Source of the DNA: Solobacterium sp.
GTDB taxonomy: Bacteria > Bacillota_I > Bacilli_A > Erysipelotrichales > Erysipelotrichaceae
NCBI GenBank assembly: GCA_017469885.1
Contig: JAFUFO010000039.1
Location: forward strand, 1-64,000
Direction of reading: 5' to 3'
DNA: 64,000 nt
Positions 17,221 to 25,141 of the stretch are shown here, in pieces. The position numbers were made by a program, and so were the translations under genes. Position 1 is the first letter of the stretch, and each line of letters starts with the position of its first letter. The notes below the pieces were generated by a model. It did not search any database and was not told the DNA's origin. It worked only from the letters and a program-made list of their open reading frames with translations.

Positions 17221-18984
17221 TCAGTCGAAGATATGGTACTTTTCTTTCGGACTGTAACTGGTATGAAGGAGTTCTTCCGCAATCTCGCTTCCCGGTTTCT
17301 CAAGGAAGTCAGAATAGAGCTTCTGGATCTGAGGGTTATCGGAGCTTACACGCAGTGTGCATGCTTCATCCTCGTCATACAGCGCCTTCATACGGAGATC
17401 CTTGTATCCGTAGCCAAGCGGGCCATTCTTGATGCGGGACGAAACGATCGACTGACCGCCGCCGTTTACGCATCCGCCCGGGCAGCCCATAATCTCGATG
17501 AACGTATACTTGGACTTGCCTGCCTTGACTTCCTCAAGAAGCGGTTTTGCACAGGTCATGGAAGATGCAATCGCAATCCAGATCTTTGTGCCGTTCAGAT
17601 CAACTTCCGCTTCCTTGACGCCTGCCATACCGCGGCATGCCTCAAAGTCAACCTTCTCCAGCTTCTTGCCGTCAAGCTGCTGCTTGACTGTGCGGAGCGC
17701 TGCTTCCATAACGCCGCCGGTTGCGCCGAAGATAACGGCAGCACCGGTGTAGTCACCGAGCAGATCCTGGTCGAATTCTTCATCCGGAAGTTCATTGAAC
17801 TCAATGCCGTACATCTTGATCAGACGGCCGAGCTCACGGGTTGTAAGAACTGCATCTACGTCAACGTATTCCGCAGTCTTGTTCTCCGGACGCATGATTT
17901 CAGACTTCTTCGCAATGCACGGCATGATGGATACAACGAAGATGTCCTTCGGATCAATGCCGGTCTTCTTTGCCCAGTAAGACTTGACGATTGCGCCAAA
18001 CATCATATGCGGGCTCTTGGAAGTACTCAGATGCGGCAGGAGTTCCGGATATTCATATTCAATGTAACGGATCCATCCTGGAGAGCAACTTGTGAACATC
18101 GGCAGTACGCCGCCGTTCTGTACACGGTCAAGGAGCTCATTGCCCTCTTCCATGATCGTAAGGTCAGCACCGAAGTTGGTGTCATAAACACGGTCGAAAC
18201 CACAACGGCGGAGTGCCGCAACCATCTTGCCGGTAACACGTGTACCGATCGGGTTACCGAATTCTTCACCAAGGGATGCACGGACAGCCGGAGCAGTCTG
18301 TACAATAACGGTCTTGTTCGGATCGTTGAGTGCCTTTACAACTTCAGAGATATTTTCCTTTTCAGTCAGCGCACCGACCGGGCAGTTAATGACGCACTGT
18401 CCGCACTGCATGCAGTTGACATCCATGAAGCTCTTGTTGTAAACCGGCGCAACGATTGTCTTGAAACCACGGTTCTCAAGACCGAGGATACCAAGACCCT
18501 GAACCTTGCGGCAGGTCTCAACACAGCGTTCGCAGAGAACACACTTGCTGGTATCACGTACGATGCCGTAACTGAAGTCATCGTACTGTGGCTCGGTATG
18601 TTCACCTTCGAACTTGTTGTCACGGATTCCAAGATCCTCTGCCAGCTTCTGCAGTTCGCAGTTCTGATTGCGTTTGCAGGAAAGGCAGTTCTTGTTGTGG
18701 TTGGACATGATGAGCGAAACGGTGTTCTTCCGTCCGCGCAGTGCACGTTCACTGTTGGTGAATACTTCCATGCCCTCACTGACCGGAGTCGTGCAGGCGG
18801 AAAGCAGCGTTCTTCCGTTCTTGACTTCTACCAGGCATACGCGGCAGTTACCGGAACGGTTCACATCTTTCAGATAGCAGAGTGTGGGAATGTTGATTCC
18901 AGCATTGCGTGCTGCTTCAAGGACAGTCATTCCCGATTCTGCAGTAACGTTTACATTGTTAATTCTCAGATGTACAGCAGTCAT
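17221..18984 (-). CDS. hydA: [FeFe]-hydrogenase catalytic subunit (HydA/HndD type)
   Basis: Catalytic subunit of a multimeric cytoplasmic [FeFe]-hydrogenase, 587 residues. In order: N-terminal plant-type 2Fe-2S domain (Cys in LCYLKDVNRSGNCRVC), His/Cys 4Fe-4S domain, and two 4Fe-4S ferredoxin motifs (CVLCERCVETC; CMQCGQCVINCPVGAL). The H-cluster domain carries the three signatures: TSCSPGW (Cys near 299), MPCIAKKSE (near 355) and GCPGGCVNGGGQ (near 499-503). The small C-terminal subunit region is fused. AAAGGAG precedes the start. With hydB and hydC it should form a bifurcating enzyme coupling NAD(P)H and ferredoxin to H2. The maturation genes hydE, hydF and hydG are not in this window. Confidence 0.95.
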   Translation of the reverse strand: MTAVHLRINNVNVTAESGMTVLEAARNAGINIPTLCYLKDVNRSGNCRVCLVEVKNGRTLLSACTTPVSEGMEVFTNSERALRGRKNTVSLIMSNHNKNCLSCKRNQNCELQKLAEDLGIRDNKFEGEHTEPQYDDFSYGIVRDTSKCVLCERCVETCRKVQGLGILGLENRGFKTIVAPVYNKSFMDVNCMQCGQCVINCPVGALTEKENISEVVKALNDPNKTVIVQTAPAVRASLGEEFGNPIGTRVTGKMVAALRRCGFDRVYDTNFGADLTIMEEGNELLDRVQNGGVLPMFTSCSPGWIRYIEYEYPELLPHLSTSKSPHMMFGAIVKSYWAKKTGIDPKDIFVVSIMPCIAKKSEIMRPENKTAEYVDVDAVLTTRELGRLIKMYGIEFNELPDEEFDQDLLGDYTGAAVIFGATGGVMEAALRTVKQQLDGKKLEKVDFEACRGMAGVKEAEVDLNGTKIWIAIASSMTCAKPLLEEVKAGKSKYTFIEIMGCPGGCVNGGGQSIVSSRIKNGPLGYGYKDLRMKALYDEDEACTLRVSSDNPQIQKLYSDFLEKPGSEIAEELLHTSYSPKEKYHIFD

Positions 18985-19002
18985 CGTTATTTTCTCCTTT
19001 CA

Positions 19003-20889
19003 TCAGCGACGCACTACCGCACCGAAGCGGCATGCGTTCATACAGCTGCCACACTTAATGCACTTCTCAGGATCAATCTTGAAGACTTCTTTACCGGCAA
19101 CACCGGAAATCGCGTTGACCGGGCATCCTCTCGAGCAGAGCGAGCACTTGCGGCACTTGTCCGGATCGATCGAGTATGTGAGGAGATCCTTACATACGCC
19201 TGCCGGGCAGCGTTTTTCAAGAATATGAGCTTCATATTCATCGCGGAAATGAGAAAGTGTGGAGAGAATCGGGTTCGGTGCTGTCTGACCAAGACCGCAG
19301 AGCGCAGTATCCTTGATCTCATGGCAGAGCTGCTCCATTTCATCGAGCATTTCCATGGTTCCCTCACCCTTTGTGATCTTCGTCAGCATCTCAAGCAGAC
19401 GCTTGGTTCCGACACGGCACGGCGTGCACTTACCACAGGACTCTTCGACGATGAATTCCATATAGAACTTCGCAACGTCGACCATACAGTTATCTTCATC
19501 AAGAACGATCATACCGCCGGAACCCATCATGGAACCAGCAGCTACCAGGTTATCGTAGTCAATCGGAGTATCCAGTTCTTTTTCCGTGAGGCATCCGCCG
19601 GAAGGTCCGCCGGTCTGAACTGCCTTGAACTTCTTGTCATTCGGGCATCCGCCGCCGATTTCATAGATGATTTCACGAAGTGTGGTTCCCATCGGAATCT
19701 CAACAAGACCGGTATTACGAATCTTTCCGCCGAGCGCAAATACCTTTGTGCCCTTGGACTTTTCAGTACCGATGGAGGAGTACCATGCGGCACCCTTGTT
19801 GATGATCTGAGCAACGTTCGCCAGAGTCTCCACGTTATTGATGGAGGTCGGCTTGCCCCAGACACCCTTTACTGCCGGGAACGGAGGTTTCGGACGCGGC
19901 ATACCGCGCTGACCTTCGATGGATGCGATCAGAGCTGTCTCTTCACCACAGACGAACGCACCGGCACCAAGACGGATCTCAATATCGAAATTGAATCCGC
20001 TGCCGAAAATATTATCACCGAGCAGGCCAAGCTCATGAGCCTGACGGATCGCAATCTTCAGACGGTGAACGGCAATCGGATATTCTGCACGGATATAGAT
20101 ATATCCCTTGTGAGCACCGACTGCGTAAGCCATGATAGCCATACCTTCGAGGACCGCATGCGGATCACCTTCCAGAATGGAACGATCCATGAATGCGCCC
20201 GGGTCACCTTCATCGGCGTTACAGATGACGTATTTCTCATCACCCGGCTGATCCTTTTCAAACTGCCATTTGACACCTGCCGGGAAACCTGCGCCGCCGC
20301 GTCCGCGGAGTCCGCTGGCTTTCATCTCATCGATGACTTCCTGCGGTGTCATGGAGGTCAGAGCCTTTGCAAGTCCCTGATAACCATCGATCGCAATATA
20401 TTCTGTGATATCTTCCGGACCGATTCTGCCGCAGTTGCGAAGCGCAATACGCTGCTGCTTCTCGTAGAATTTGATCTTTTCAATATCATGGATGCGCTGC
20501 TTTGTTTCCGGATCTTCGTCATACAGCTGCATGTCTTCGATGACACGCCCGTTAACGATATGTTCCTCAACAATGCGCTCTGCATCTTCCGGTTTTACAT
20601 GGCAGTAATAAATGTTATCCGGGAAGATAGCCATGATCGGGCCCTTCTGGCAGAGACCGAAGCAGCCTGTCTTAACAAGGTTAACTTCTCCCTGAATACC
20701 GCGCTTTACCAGTTCTGCCTTCAGATTTTCGATGATCTTGTCAGAATTGGAAGCGTGACATCCGGTACCGCCGCAGGTAAGCACATCAAGACGGATCTTA
20801 TCATCCGCAGGCTTGTCCATGCCTTCACGCAGCGCAACTTTACTTCTGGACTGCTCACGCAGTTCATTTAATTCATTTACACTGTTCAT
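19003..20889 (-). CDS. hydB: Hydrogenase flavin subunit, NuoF-like (HydB/HndC)
   Basis: NAD(P)H-binding diaphorase subunit, 628 residues. An N-terminal thioredoxin-like 2Fe-2S domain (LTCGGTGCHAS ... TGCFGLCQKGP) precedes the NuoF core. The core has an NADH/FMN site (GRGGAGFPAGVKW; CNADEGDPGAFMDR), an SLBB domain and the N3-type cluster (CGKCTPCRVG). Two C-terminal ferredoxin 4Fe-4S motifs follow (CRKCSLCSRGCP; CIKCGSCMNAC). This domain order is diagnostic of bifurcating hydrogenases. ATG 20889 follows CAGGAGAAC; the longer frame adds nine residues from the spacer. It is 18 bases from hydA. Confidence 0.95.
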   Translation of the reverse strand: MNSVNELNELREQSRSKVALREGMDKPADDKIRLDVLTCGGTGCHASNSDKIIENLKAELVKRGIQGEVNLVKTGCFGLCQKGPIMAIFPDNIYYCHVKPEDAERIVEEHIVNGRVIEDMQLYDEDPETKQRIHDIEKIKFYEKQQRIALRNCGRIGPEDITEYIAIDGYQGLAKALTSMTPQEVIDEMKASGLRGRGGAGFPAGVKWQFEKDQPGDEKYVICNADEGDPGAFMDRSILEGDPHAVLEGMAIMAYAVGAHKGYIYIRAEYPIAVHRLKIAIRQAHELGLLGDNIFGSGFNFDIEIRLGAGAFVCGEETALIASIEGQRGMPRPKPPFPAVKGVWGKPTSINNVETLANVAQIINKGAAWYSSIGTEKSKGTKVFALGGKIRNTGLVEIPMGTTLREIIYEIGGGCPNDKKFKAVQTGGPSGGCLTEKELDTPIDYDNLVAAGSMMGSGGMIVLDEDNCMVDVAKFYMEFIVEESCGKCTPCRVGTKRLLEMLTKITKGEGTMEMLDEMEQLCHEIKDTALCGLGQTAPNPILSTLSHFRDEYEAHILEKRCPAGVCKDLLTYSIDPDKCRKCSLCSRGCPVNAISGVAGKEVFKIDPEKCIKCGSCMNACRFGAVVRR

Positions 20890-20912
20890 ACGTTGTTCTC
20901 CTGGATGTTTTA

Positions 20913-21401
20913 TCAAGCAAGCTTTTCTGCGGCCTTAATACGGTTGATTTCTGCAGTAACTGTTTCCTTCGTGCAGTTACCGAATACTTTTCCGTCAATG
21001 ACACAGACAGGCGCAAGACCGCACGCACCAAGACATCTAGTCGCATCAAGCGAGAAGATACCGTCTTCACTGGTGGAGTTGATCTGTGTTCCTGTAAGCG
21101 CCATGGTCTGGTCAATCAGTGCCTGTGCACCCTTGACGTAACATGCTGTTCCAAGGCAGATGTTGATGACATGTTTCCCCTTCGGGCTTGTTGTGAACTG
21201 CGCATAGAAGCATACAACACCGTAAACTTCGGCAACGCTTGTACCGGTCGCTTCGGCAATCTTTTCCATTGCTTCAAACGGTACATACCCGAGAGAATCC
21301 TGCACGTCGTGCAGCATTACGATCACCGGACCGGGTTCATTCCGGTGACGTTCGACAATCTCGTCGATTGTCTTGAGAGAATCCTGGTTCAGTCTCTCCA
21401 T
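20913..21401 (-). CDS. hydC: Hydrogenase 2Fe-2S subunit, NuoE-like (HydC/HndA)
   Basis: NuoE-like thioredoxin-fold 2Fe-2S electron carrier, 162 residues. The cluster Cys residues are in CLGTACYVKGA and CLGACGLAPVC. The true start is ATG 21401 after GAAGGAGGAG; a longer frame would start inside the permease gene. The start codon shares one base with the permease stop (TGATG), so the two are translationally coupled. It is the first structural gene of the hydrogenase trio. Confidence 0.93.
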   Translation of the reverse strand: MERLNQDSLKTIDEIVERHRNEPGPVIVMLHDVQDSLGYVPFEAMEKIAEATGTSVAEVYGVVCFYAQFTTSPKGKHVINICLGTACYVKGAQALIDQTMALTGTQINSTSEDGIFSLDATRCLGACGLAPVCVIDGKVFGNCTKETVTAEINRIKAAEKLA

Positions 21402-22135
21402 CACAGCTCCTCCTTCATTCGCTGAGCCTGCAGCCAGCTGAATAGCAGATCGATTCCAACTGACAGCAGAATAATAACGATCGTCCATGCGACGATTCCG
21501 GCGGTATCAAGATTCAGTCTTGCATAGTTCATACTGCGCCCGATTCCGCTTCGTACCTGACCGAGAATTTCAGCCATAATACCTACTTTAAGCCCGAGCC
21601 CTGCGGCCGTTTTTCCAGTCGCAAGCATCTCAGGGACAAGATCCGGCAGAACTCTGTATTTCAGCCGGAAGAAGAATGTTTCAGGGTAAATCTGTTCGAC
21701 TTCCCTGAGTGTTTCATCGGTACCTGCAAGCCGGTTAGAAAACGCATTGGCAAATACCGGAAACAGAATCATGAAACTGACAGCACTCACTGCACCTTCT
21801 GCGCCGAGCCATATCAGGGCAATAACGATATAGCTGATATTCGGAATCGTCCGCGTAATGACCAGCAGCGGTGAGACGCACATCTGGAAACGCGGAAACC
21901 GTTCCGCAAGAATACTGATGACAAGTGCTGCGGCAAATGACAGAAAGAATCCTTTCGCAACACGTAACAGTGTTGAGCCGACTGCACCGTAAAACTCCGG
22001 TTTCCGGAACAGTTCAACCGTACGTGAAAGTGTTTCCAGCGGATAAGGAATCAGAATATCATTGTGAACACTGACTGCCGCAATCTGCCACAGAACCAGT
22101 ATAAAAATCACGCTGAAAACATGTTCTTTCTTCAT
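21401..22135 (-). CDS. ABC transporter permease, NitT/TauT (SsuC/TauC) type
   Basis: Inner-membrane permease of 244 residues with about six transmembrane segments. The cytoplasmic EAA-like loop is visible (GTDETLREVEQIYP ... FFRLKYRVLPDLVPEM). Homologues import sulfonates, thiamine precursors, nitrate or other small organic ions with a periplasmic or lipoprotein partner and an ATPase. The partner binding protein is encoded just upstream; no ATPase gene is nearby. The gene is fused translationally to hydC, which ties its expression to the hydrogenase. Start 22135 is preceded only by GAGG two bases away, and the putative -10 is just 9 bases upstream. The substrate is unknown. Confidence 0.85.
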   Translation of the reverse strand: MKKEHVFSVIFILVLWQIAAVSVHNDILIPYPLETLSRTVELFRKPEFYGAVGSTLLRVAKGFFLSFAAALVISILAERFPRFQMCVSPLLVITRTIPNISYIVIALIWLGAEGAVSAVSFMILFPVFANAFSNRLAGTDETLREVEQIYPETFFFRLKYRVLPDLVPEMLATGKTAAGLGLKVGIMAEILGQVRSGIGRSMNYARLNLDTAGIVAWTIVIILLSVGIDLLFSWLQAQRMKEEL

Positions 22136-22144
22136 GCCTCAACA

Positions 22145-22153
22145 ATTATAGCA
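22145..22153 (-). promoter_or_regulatory. Possible extended -10 promoter ahead of the permease gene
   Basis: Minus-strand TGCTATAAT. It lies only about 10 bases before the permease ATG, so the transcript would be nearly leaderless. No clear -35. Confidence 0.35.
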
Positions 22154-22162
22154 TGTAAACAG

Positions 22163-22190
22163 TAAAAAAACGGCTGAATCACAGCCGTTA
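22163..22190 (-). terminator. Intra-operon terminator between binding protein and permease
   Basis: Minus-strand AACGGCTG / CAGCCGTT with a short loop, followed by seven T. It probably limits readthrough from the binding-protein gene into permease and hydrogenase genes. Confidence 0.8.
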
Positions 22191-22194
22191 CGCA

Positions 22195-22227
22195 CTGAAA
22201 CAGGCAGTCGGTATCTGCCTGTTTCAG
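22195..22227 (-). other. Perfect 13-bp stem-loop after the binding-protein gene
   Basis: CTGAAACAGGCAG pairs perfectly with CTGCCTGTTTCAG around a 7-base loop, without a T run. It directly precedes the terminator at 22163-22190. It may stabilise the upstream mRNA 3' end. Confidence 0.6.
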
Positions 22228-22250
22228 CTCTTTGCTTTTAAATCCTCTGC

Positions 22251-23300
22251 TTACTTGATGATTGTGGCTTCTGTATCCGCGATTCCGAACAGTTCGCCGA
22301 ATTTCTTGAGTTCTTCTGTGTGTTCGGAAGCACGTACAACTTTGATATTCAGGCGCTTCCAAACCTTGGCAACGATCTGTGCGCTCGGGATTCCAAGAGC
22401 TTCAGCACCGCCTGCACTTTCAATTGCCTTGACAATTGCTTCTTCACCAAGATCGCCTGCCGCAAGAGAGAATACATTCATTACCGCAAACAGACCGTCA
22501 ATGTCTGCTTTCTTTTCCGCATAAGCATCTTCACGTACGAACAGTGCAGCCTGCGGGAATCCGCTGCCGTCACCCCAATGGCTCTGTACATCATCGATGA
22601 TCTCGAGTTCCTTGCCGCTTTCCTTCGCCTTGGCGATGATTGCGGTTGCGTTGGGTTCTGCAAGCATCGCGACATCCGCATTGCCTGCCATCAGCGCAGC
22701 ACTTGCGTCTGCGGTGCTGTTATACCAGGTAACAGTGCTCATATCGAGAGATTCGCCGTAAACTTCGCTGAATACCTTTCCGGTTACAGACTGTTCACCA
22801 AAGGACGCAACATTGGTCCAGGTGGACGCATCTGCCGCTGTGCCCTTCGGGCCAACGATATACAGGTTTCCCCATGTTACGATACCGAGCATCTTATACG
22901 GAGATTTGCCTGCTTCCGCAAGTTTCATACCGAGGTTGCTCGGTGCAACGATAACGTCATATTCCGGTTCCGGATTGACTAACGCCGCCTGAAGCGGATC
23001 AGCACCTTCGACAAAATCAACCTTTGCGCCGCATACGACAGCCGGTACCAGTGACAGTGCCGGTGCGCCGGACGGAGACAGAATCTTGAGATCAACGTTG
23101 ATATCCGCAGTTCCCTCTAATACGGCGTTGACATCAACTCCTGCGCCCTCTGCTGCCTGTTCAACGGTTTCCGCAGCCTGCTCGACTGCCTCTTTTGCTT
23201 CTTCAGGAAGCGCACTGGGCACCGGACTCTGTTCCGATGTTGCAGTTCCGCAGCCTGCAAGCATCAGTCCTGCCAGTAATACACTTAAAAACTTTTTCAT
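22251..23300 (-). CDS. ABC substrate-binding lipoprotein, NMT1/TauA-like
   Basis: Lipoprotein of 349 residues with a signal peptide and lipobox LAGC (Cys17). An acidic Ala/Glu spacer follows, then a periplasmic-binding-protein type II fold of the NitT/TauT/NMT1 kind (LSPSGAPALSLVPAVVCGAK; AGNADVAMLAEPNA). It should capture the ligand for the permease encoded downstream. Start 23300 follows GGAGGAAAG. The gene begins 11 bases after the hydrogenase-regulator gene, so they are co-transcribed. The ligand cannot be read from the sequence. Confidence 0.85.
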   Translation of the reverse strand: MKKFLSVLLAGLMLAGCGTATSEQSPVPSALPEEAKEAVEQAAETVEQAAEGAGVDVNAVLEGTADINVDLKILSPSGAPALSLVPAVVCGAKVDFVEGADPLQAALVNPEPEYDVIVAPSNLGMKLAEAGKSPYKMLGIVTWGNLYIVGPKGTAADASTWTNVASFGEQSVTGKVFSEVYGESLDMSTVTWYNSTADASAALMAGNADVAMLAEPNATAIIAKAKESGKELEIIDDVQSHWGDGSGFPQAALFVREDAYAEKKADIDGLFAVMNVFSLAAGDLGEEAIVKAIESAGGAEALGIPSAQIVAKVWKRLNIKVVRASEHTEELKKFGELFGIADTEATIIK

Positions 23301-23311
23301 CTTTCCTCCAG

Positions 23312-23560
23312 TCAAAGTTTCTGATAGGCCGTTTTAACCGCAATCCCTTCAATTTTCCCCAGCTTACCTGTCATCGCACTGATCATTTCATTTGGCGCGT
23401 CAACTGCCACGCTGATCAGTGAGAGATTTTTAGCCCGGTACGGGATTCCCATCCGGCCGATCACATACGAACTGTATTCATGAAGAATACGATTCACTTC
23501 ATCTGCCGCATCAATATTCTCAACGATAATTGCAATCACAGCGATTCTTGTTTCCATCAT
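23312..23560 (-). CDS. TM1266-family putative [FeFe]-hydrogenase regulator
   Basis: A small protein of 82 residues with an ACT/NikR-like ferredoxin fold pattern. Its sequence (IVENIDAADEVNRILHEY; GRMGIPYR; ISVAVDAPNEMISAMTGKLG) matches what I recall of the TM1266 family, annotated as a putative iron-only hydrogenase system regulator. Position supports this: it opens the operon that ends in hydCBA. There is no DNA-binding ribbon-helix-helix, so its mode of action is open; ligand sensing is an inference. ATG 23557 has better spacing to AAGGAG than ATG 23560. Confidence 0.85.
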   Translation of the reverse strand: MMETRIAVIAIIVENIDAADEVNRILHEYSSYVIGRMGIPYRAKNLSLISVAVDAPNEMISAMTGKLGKIEGIAVKTAYQKL

Positions 23561-23575
23561 TTCTCTCCTTTACCG

Positions 23576-23602
23576 AAAAAAAGCCCTGTCAAATGACAAG
23601 GC
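23576..23602 (-). terminator. Attenuator-type terminator in the leader of the hydrogenase operon
   Basis: Minus-strand AGCCTTGTCA / TGACAGGGCT stem followed by seven T. It lies between the promoter and the first gene, so most transcripts could stop here unless the fold is altered. Confidence 0.75.
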
Positions 23603-23678
23603 TCAGCAGAAAAAATAAATGAATACTTGCTGCCTCGTATCGCTCCGAATTACTCATTGCGGTCAGATGACAGTAATA
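23603..23678 (-). promoter_or_regulatory. Structured 5' leader, candidate riboswitch or attenuator
   Basis: About 75 bases of leader precede the attenuator. ATTACT pairs with AGTAAT around CTGTCATCTGACCGC-type sequence, and ATAC pairs with GTAT around a G-rich loop. The CTGTCA segment at the 5' end could pair with TGACAG in the 3' arm of the attenuator, giving an antiterminator. I could not match it to a known riboswitch consensus. Confidence 0.4.
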
Positions 23679-23706
23679 ACTATATCATTATTTTTCCAAA
23701 CATCAA
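23679..23706 (-). promoter_or_regulatory. Promoter of the regulator-ABC-hydrogenase operon
   Basis: Minus strand: -35 TTGATG (23701-23706), 16-base spacer, -10 TATAGT (23679-23684) with an upstream TG (extended -10). Confidence 0.6.
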
Positions 23707-23732
23707 TATTGACGACTCCACTGTCAGAATAC

Positions 23733-23762
23733 AAAAAAGGAAACTGCTGTAAAGCAGCTTCC
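23733..23762 (-). terminator. Terminator of the secreted aromatic-repeat protein gene
   Basis: Minus-strand GGAAGCTGCT / AGCAGTTTCC stem followed by six T. Confidence 0.85.
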
Positions 23763-23776
23763 CTTCGTTCATTCCA

Positions 23777-24760
23777 TTACTTTGAATATACCGCGTAGAG
23801 GTACAGATTGGATCCGGTATTCTTGATGAATGCGCCGGGTTTCCATCTGACATATCCGGTATTTGCCGCATAGTCCCAGCCGATCAGATGCATTCCCTCC
23901 GGTGCCCAGGATACGGTTTTCGGCGCAACCCAGTACTGACCGACGTATGCGGTGTACTGAATGCCGTCTGCTTCCATAGTGTTCTTATGGTTGAAGTCAA
24001 CATCAGAAGACGGTGCAGGTGTCGGAGCCGGTGCGGGTTTGTCTCCGCCCTGTCCGCCGGAACCCTGCTTTACAAGATGCGGAGTTCCGTCACTGCCGAA
24101 CCACCAGTAATTGTTGTAGTCATCACGATAGATATAGTATCCATCGTTGCTGCGGTAGGAATAGTAGTAAGTATAGTTATTGACTCCCGGTTTCCAGTAA
24201 CTTCCATCGGGATAACCATACGTCCAGCGCTGCGGGATTCCGCCCTGCGCAAACCACCATGTCTTTCCATATCCGTCGGTATAAACGTTATATCCGTTCG
24301 GAGATGTAAAGGAATAGTAGAACGTGTAGTTGTTTACGGTCGGTGTTGGAGCCGGTGCCGGTGCGGGCGCAGGTTCCGTTCCGTAAAGATGCAGAATTCC
24401 ATCATTTCCGACGGTATACAGTTTGCCGTCCGGATTCTTGTAGACAGTGACTCCGTTTACAGTGTTGTAATACGTCAGACTATACTGTGTGATGGTCTTG
24501 GCTGCCGCCGCTGTAGCGCCGTCAAGACGATTTCCATATGCATCCAGATACGTGCGGTTTCCATAGTCATCATAGACCCAGGAGTATCCGTTCTGTGTAT
24601 ATACAGTCCAGCCTTTTCCGTTGATCTGCCAGGTATACGGTCCGTCGATATCACCCCACGGACCAAGACCTGCGGTCTGTGCAGCGACCGGTGTCACGTT
24701 CATGCCGAGCATTACAAATGCGCAGATCCCTGCCATAAAACTGATTAATAATTTCTTCAT
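23777..24760 (-). CDS. Secreted protein with aromatic repeats and InlB-type C-terminal domain
   Basis: A 327-residue exported protein of unknown function. A signal peptide is cleaved near VAAQ (residues 26-28). About four Tyr/Trp/Asn/Gly-rich repeats follow; two share NNYT(F/Y)YYS ... WWF (about 142-190 and 193-235). Pro/Ala linkers separate them (PAPAPAPTPT; PAPAPTPAP). The C-terminal 70 residues, with GMHLIGWDYAANTG, look like an InlB/Listeria-Bacteroides beta repeat. There is no LPXTG motif or membrane anchor, so it is probably released or bound to the wall non-covalently. The repeats recall wall- or glycan-binding modules but I do not recognise the family. GGAGGTAAT precedes the start. 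Confidence 0.75.
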   Translation of the reverse strand: MKKLLISFMAGICAFVMLGMNVTPVAAQTAGLGPWGDIDGPYTWQINGKGWTVYTQNGYSWVYDDYGNRTYLDAYGNRLDGATAAAAKTITQYSLTYYNTVNGVTVYKNPDGKLYTVGNDGILHLYGTEPAPAPAPAPTPTVNNYTFYYSFTSPNGYNVYTDGYGKTWWFAQGGIPQRWTYGYPDGSYWKPGVNNYTYYYSYRSNDGYYIYRDDYNNYWWFGSDGTPHLVKQGSGGQGGDKPAPAPTPAPSSDVDFNHKNTMEADGIQYTAYVGQYWVAPKTVSWAPEGMHLIGWDYAANTGYVRWKPGAFIKNTGSNLYLYAVYSK

Positions 24761-24871
24761 ATTCAGGATTACCTCCGGTAATATTCTAAATGCTTATCCT
24801 GCAAATTGATACAGCCTTTTCCGTCTGTTGTCTTTTTCGGCTCAGACGGAAACTGAGCGTAGAACACACAT

Positions 24872-25033
24872 CTATGCTGTCTGCGTGGCTGCGTCCATCA
24901 GAATGACATGCGGACAGATGAAACTGTGAATCTTCCGGTTCGCCTCTTTCAGACTGCTGTGAATTTTCTGCATTCTGCCGCTGCCGGAAAGAATCAGTGA
25001 TCTGAAACAATGGAACATCTGAATATAAATCAT
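24872..25033 (-). CDS. Possible 53-residue small protein
   Basis: An open frame starting MIYIQMFHCFRS with GGGAGGG about 10 bases upstream of ATG 25033. The peptide is basic in the middle (KEANRKIHSFIC) and has no recognised family. It could equally be chance within the leader of the downstream secreted protein gene. Low confidence. Confidence 0.2.
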   Translation of the reverse strand: MIYIQMFHCFRSLILSGSGRMQKIHSSLKEANRKIHSFICPHVILMDAATQTA

Positions 25034-25119
25034 TCTATATTCACCCTCCCGGTGGATGCCCACCTACTTTCATACGAATCAGCCGCGGAAGTTCCTCTCA
25101 TTTTTATAAAAAATATAAA

Positions 25120-25141
25120 ACAGACCTCAATTGAGGTCTGT
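25120..25141 (-). terminator. Terminator of thrS
   Basis: A perfect 22-bp palindrome ACAGACCTCAA / TTGAGGTCTGT, followed on the minus strand by a T-rich stretch. Confidence 0.8.

Noticed and set aside
17233-20871. A 1212-codon open frame on the plus strand across the hydrogenase genes
   Set aside because: It is antisense to hydA and hydB, whose cofactor motifs are complete. The frame stays open because of codon bias in the real genes; it has no domain and no start signal.
22195-22227. The 13-bp stem-loop as a possible IS end or attachment site
   Set aside because: No matching copy elsewhere in the window, no recombinase gene nearby, and its place before a terminator explains it better.
23603-23678. 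TPP or guanidine riboswitch in the hydrogenase operon leader
   Set aside because: An ACGAGG segment hinted at guanidine motifs and the NMT1-like protein hinted at thiamine precursors, but the conserved blocks of those riboswitch classes are absent.
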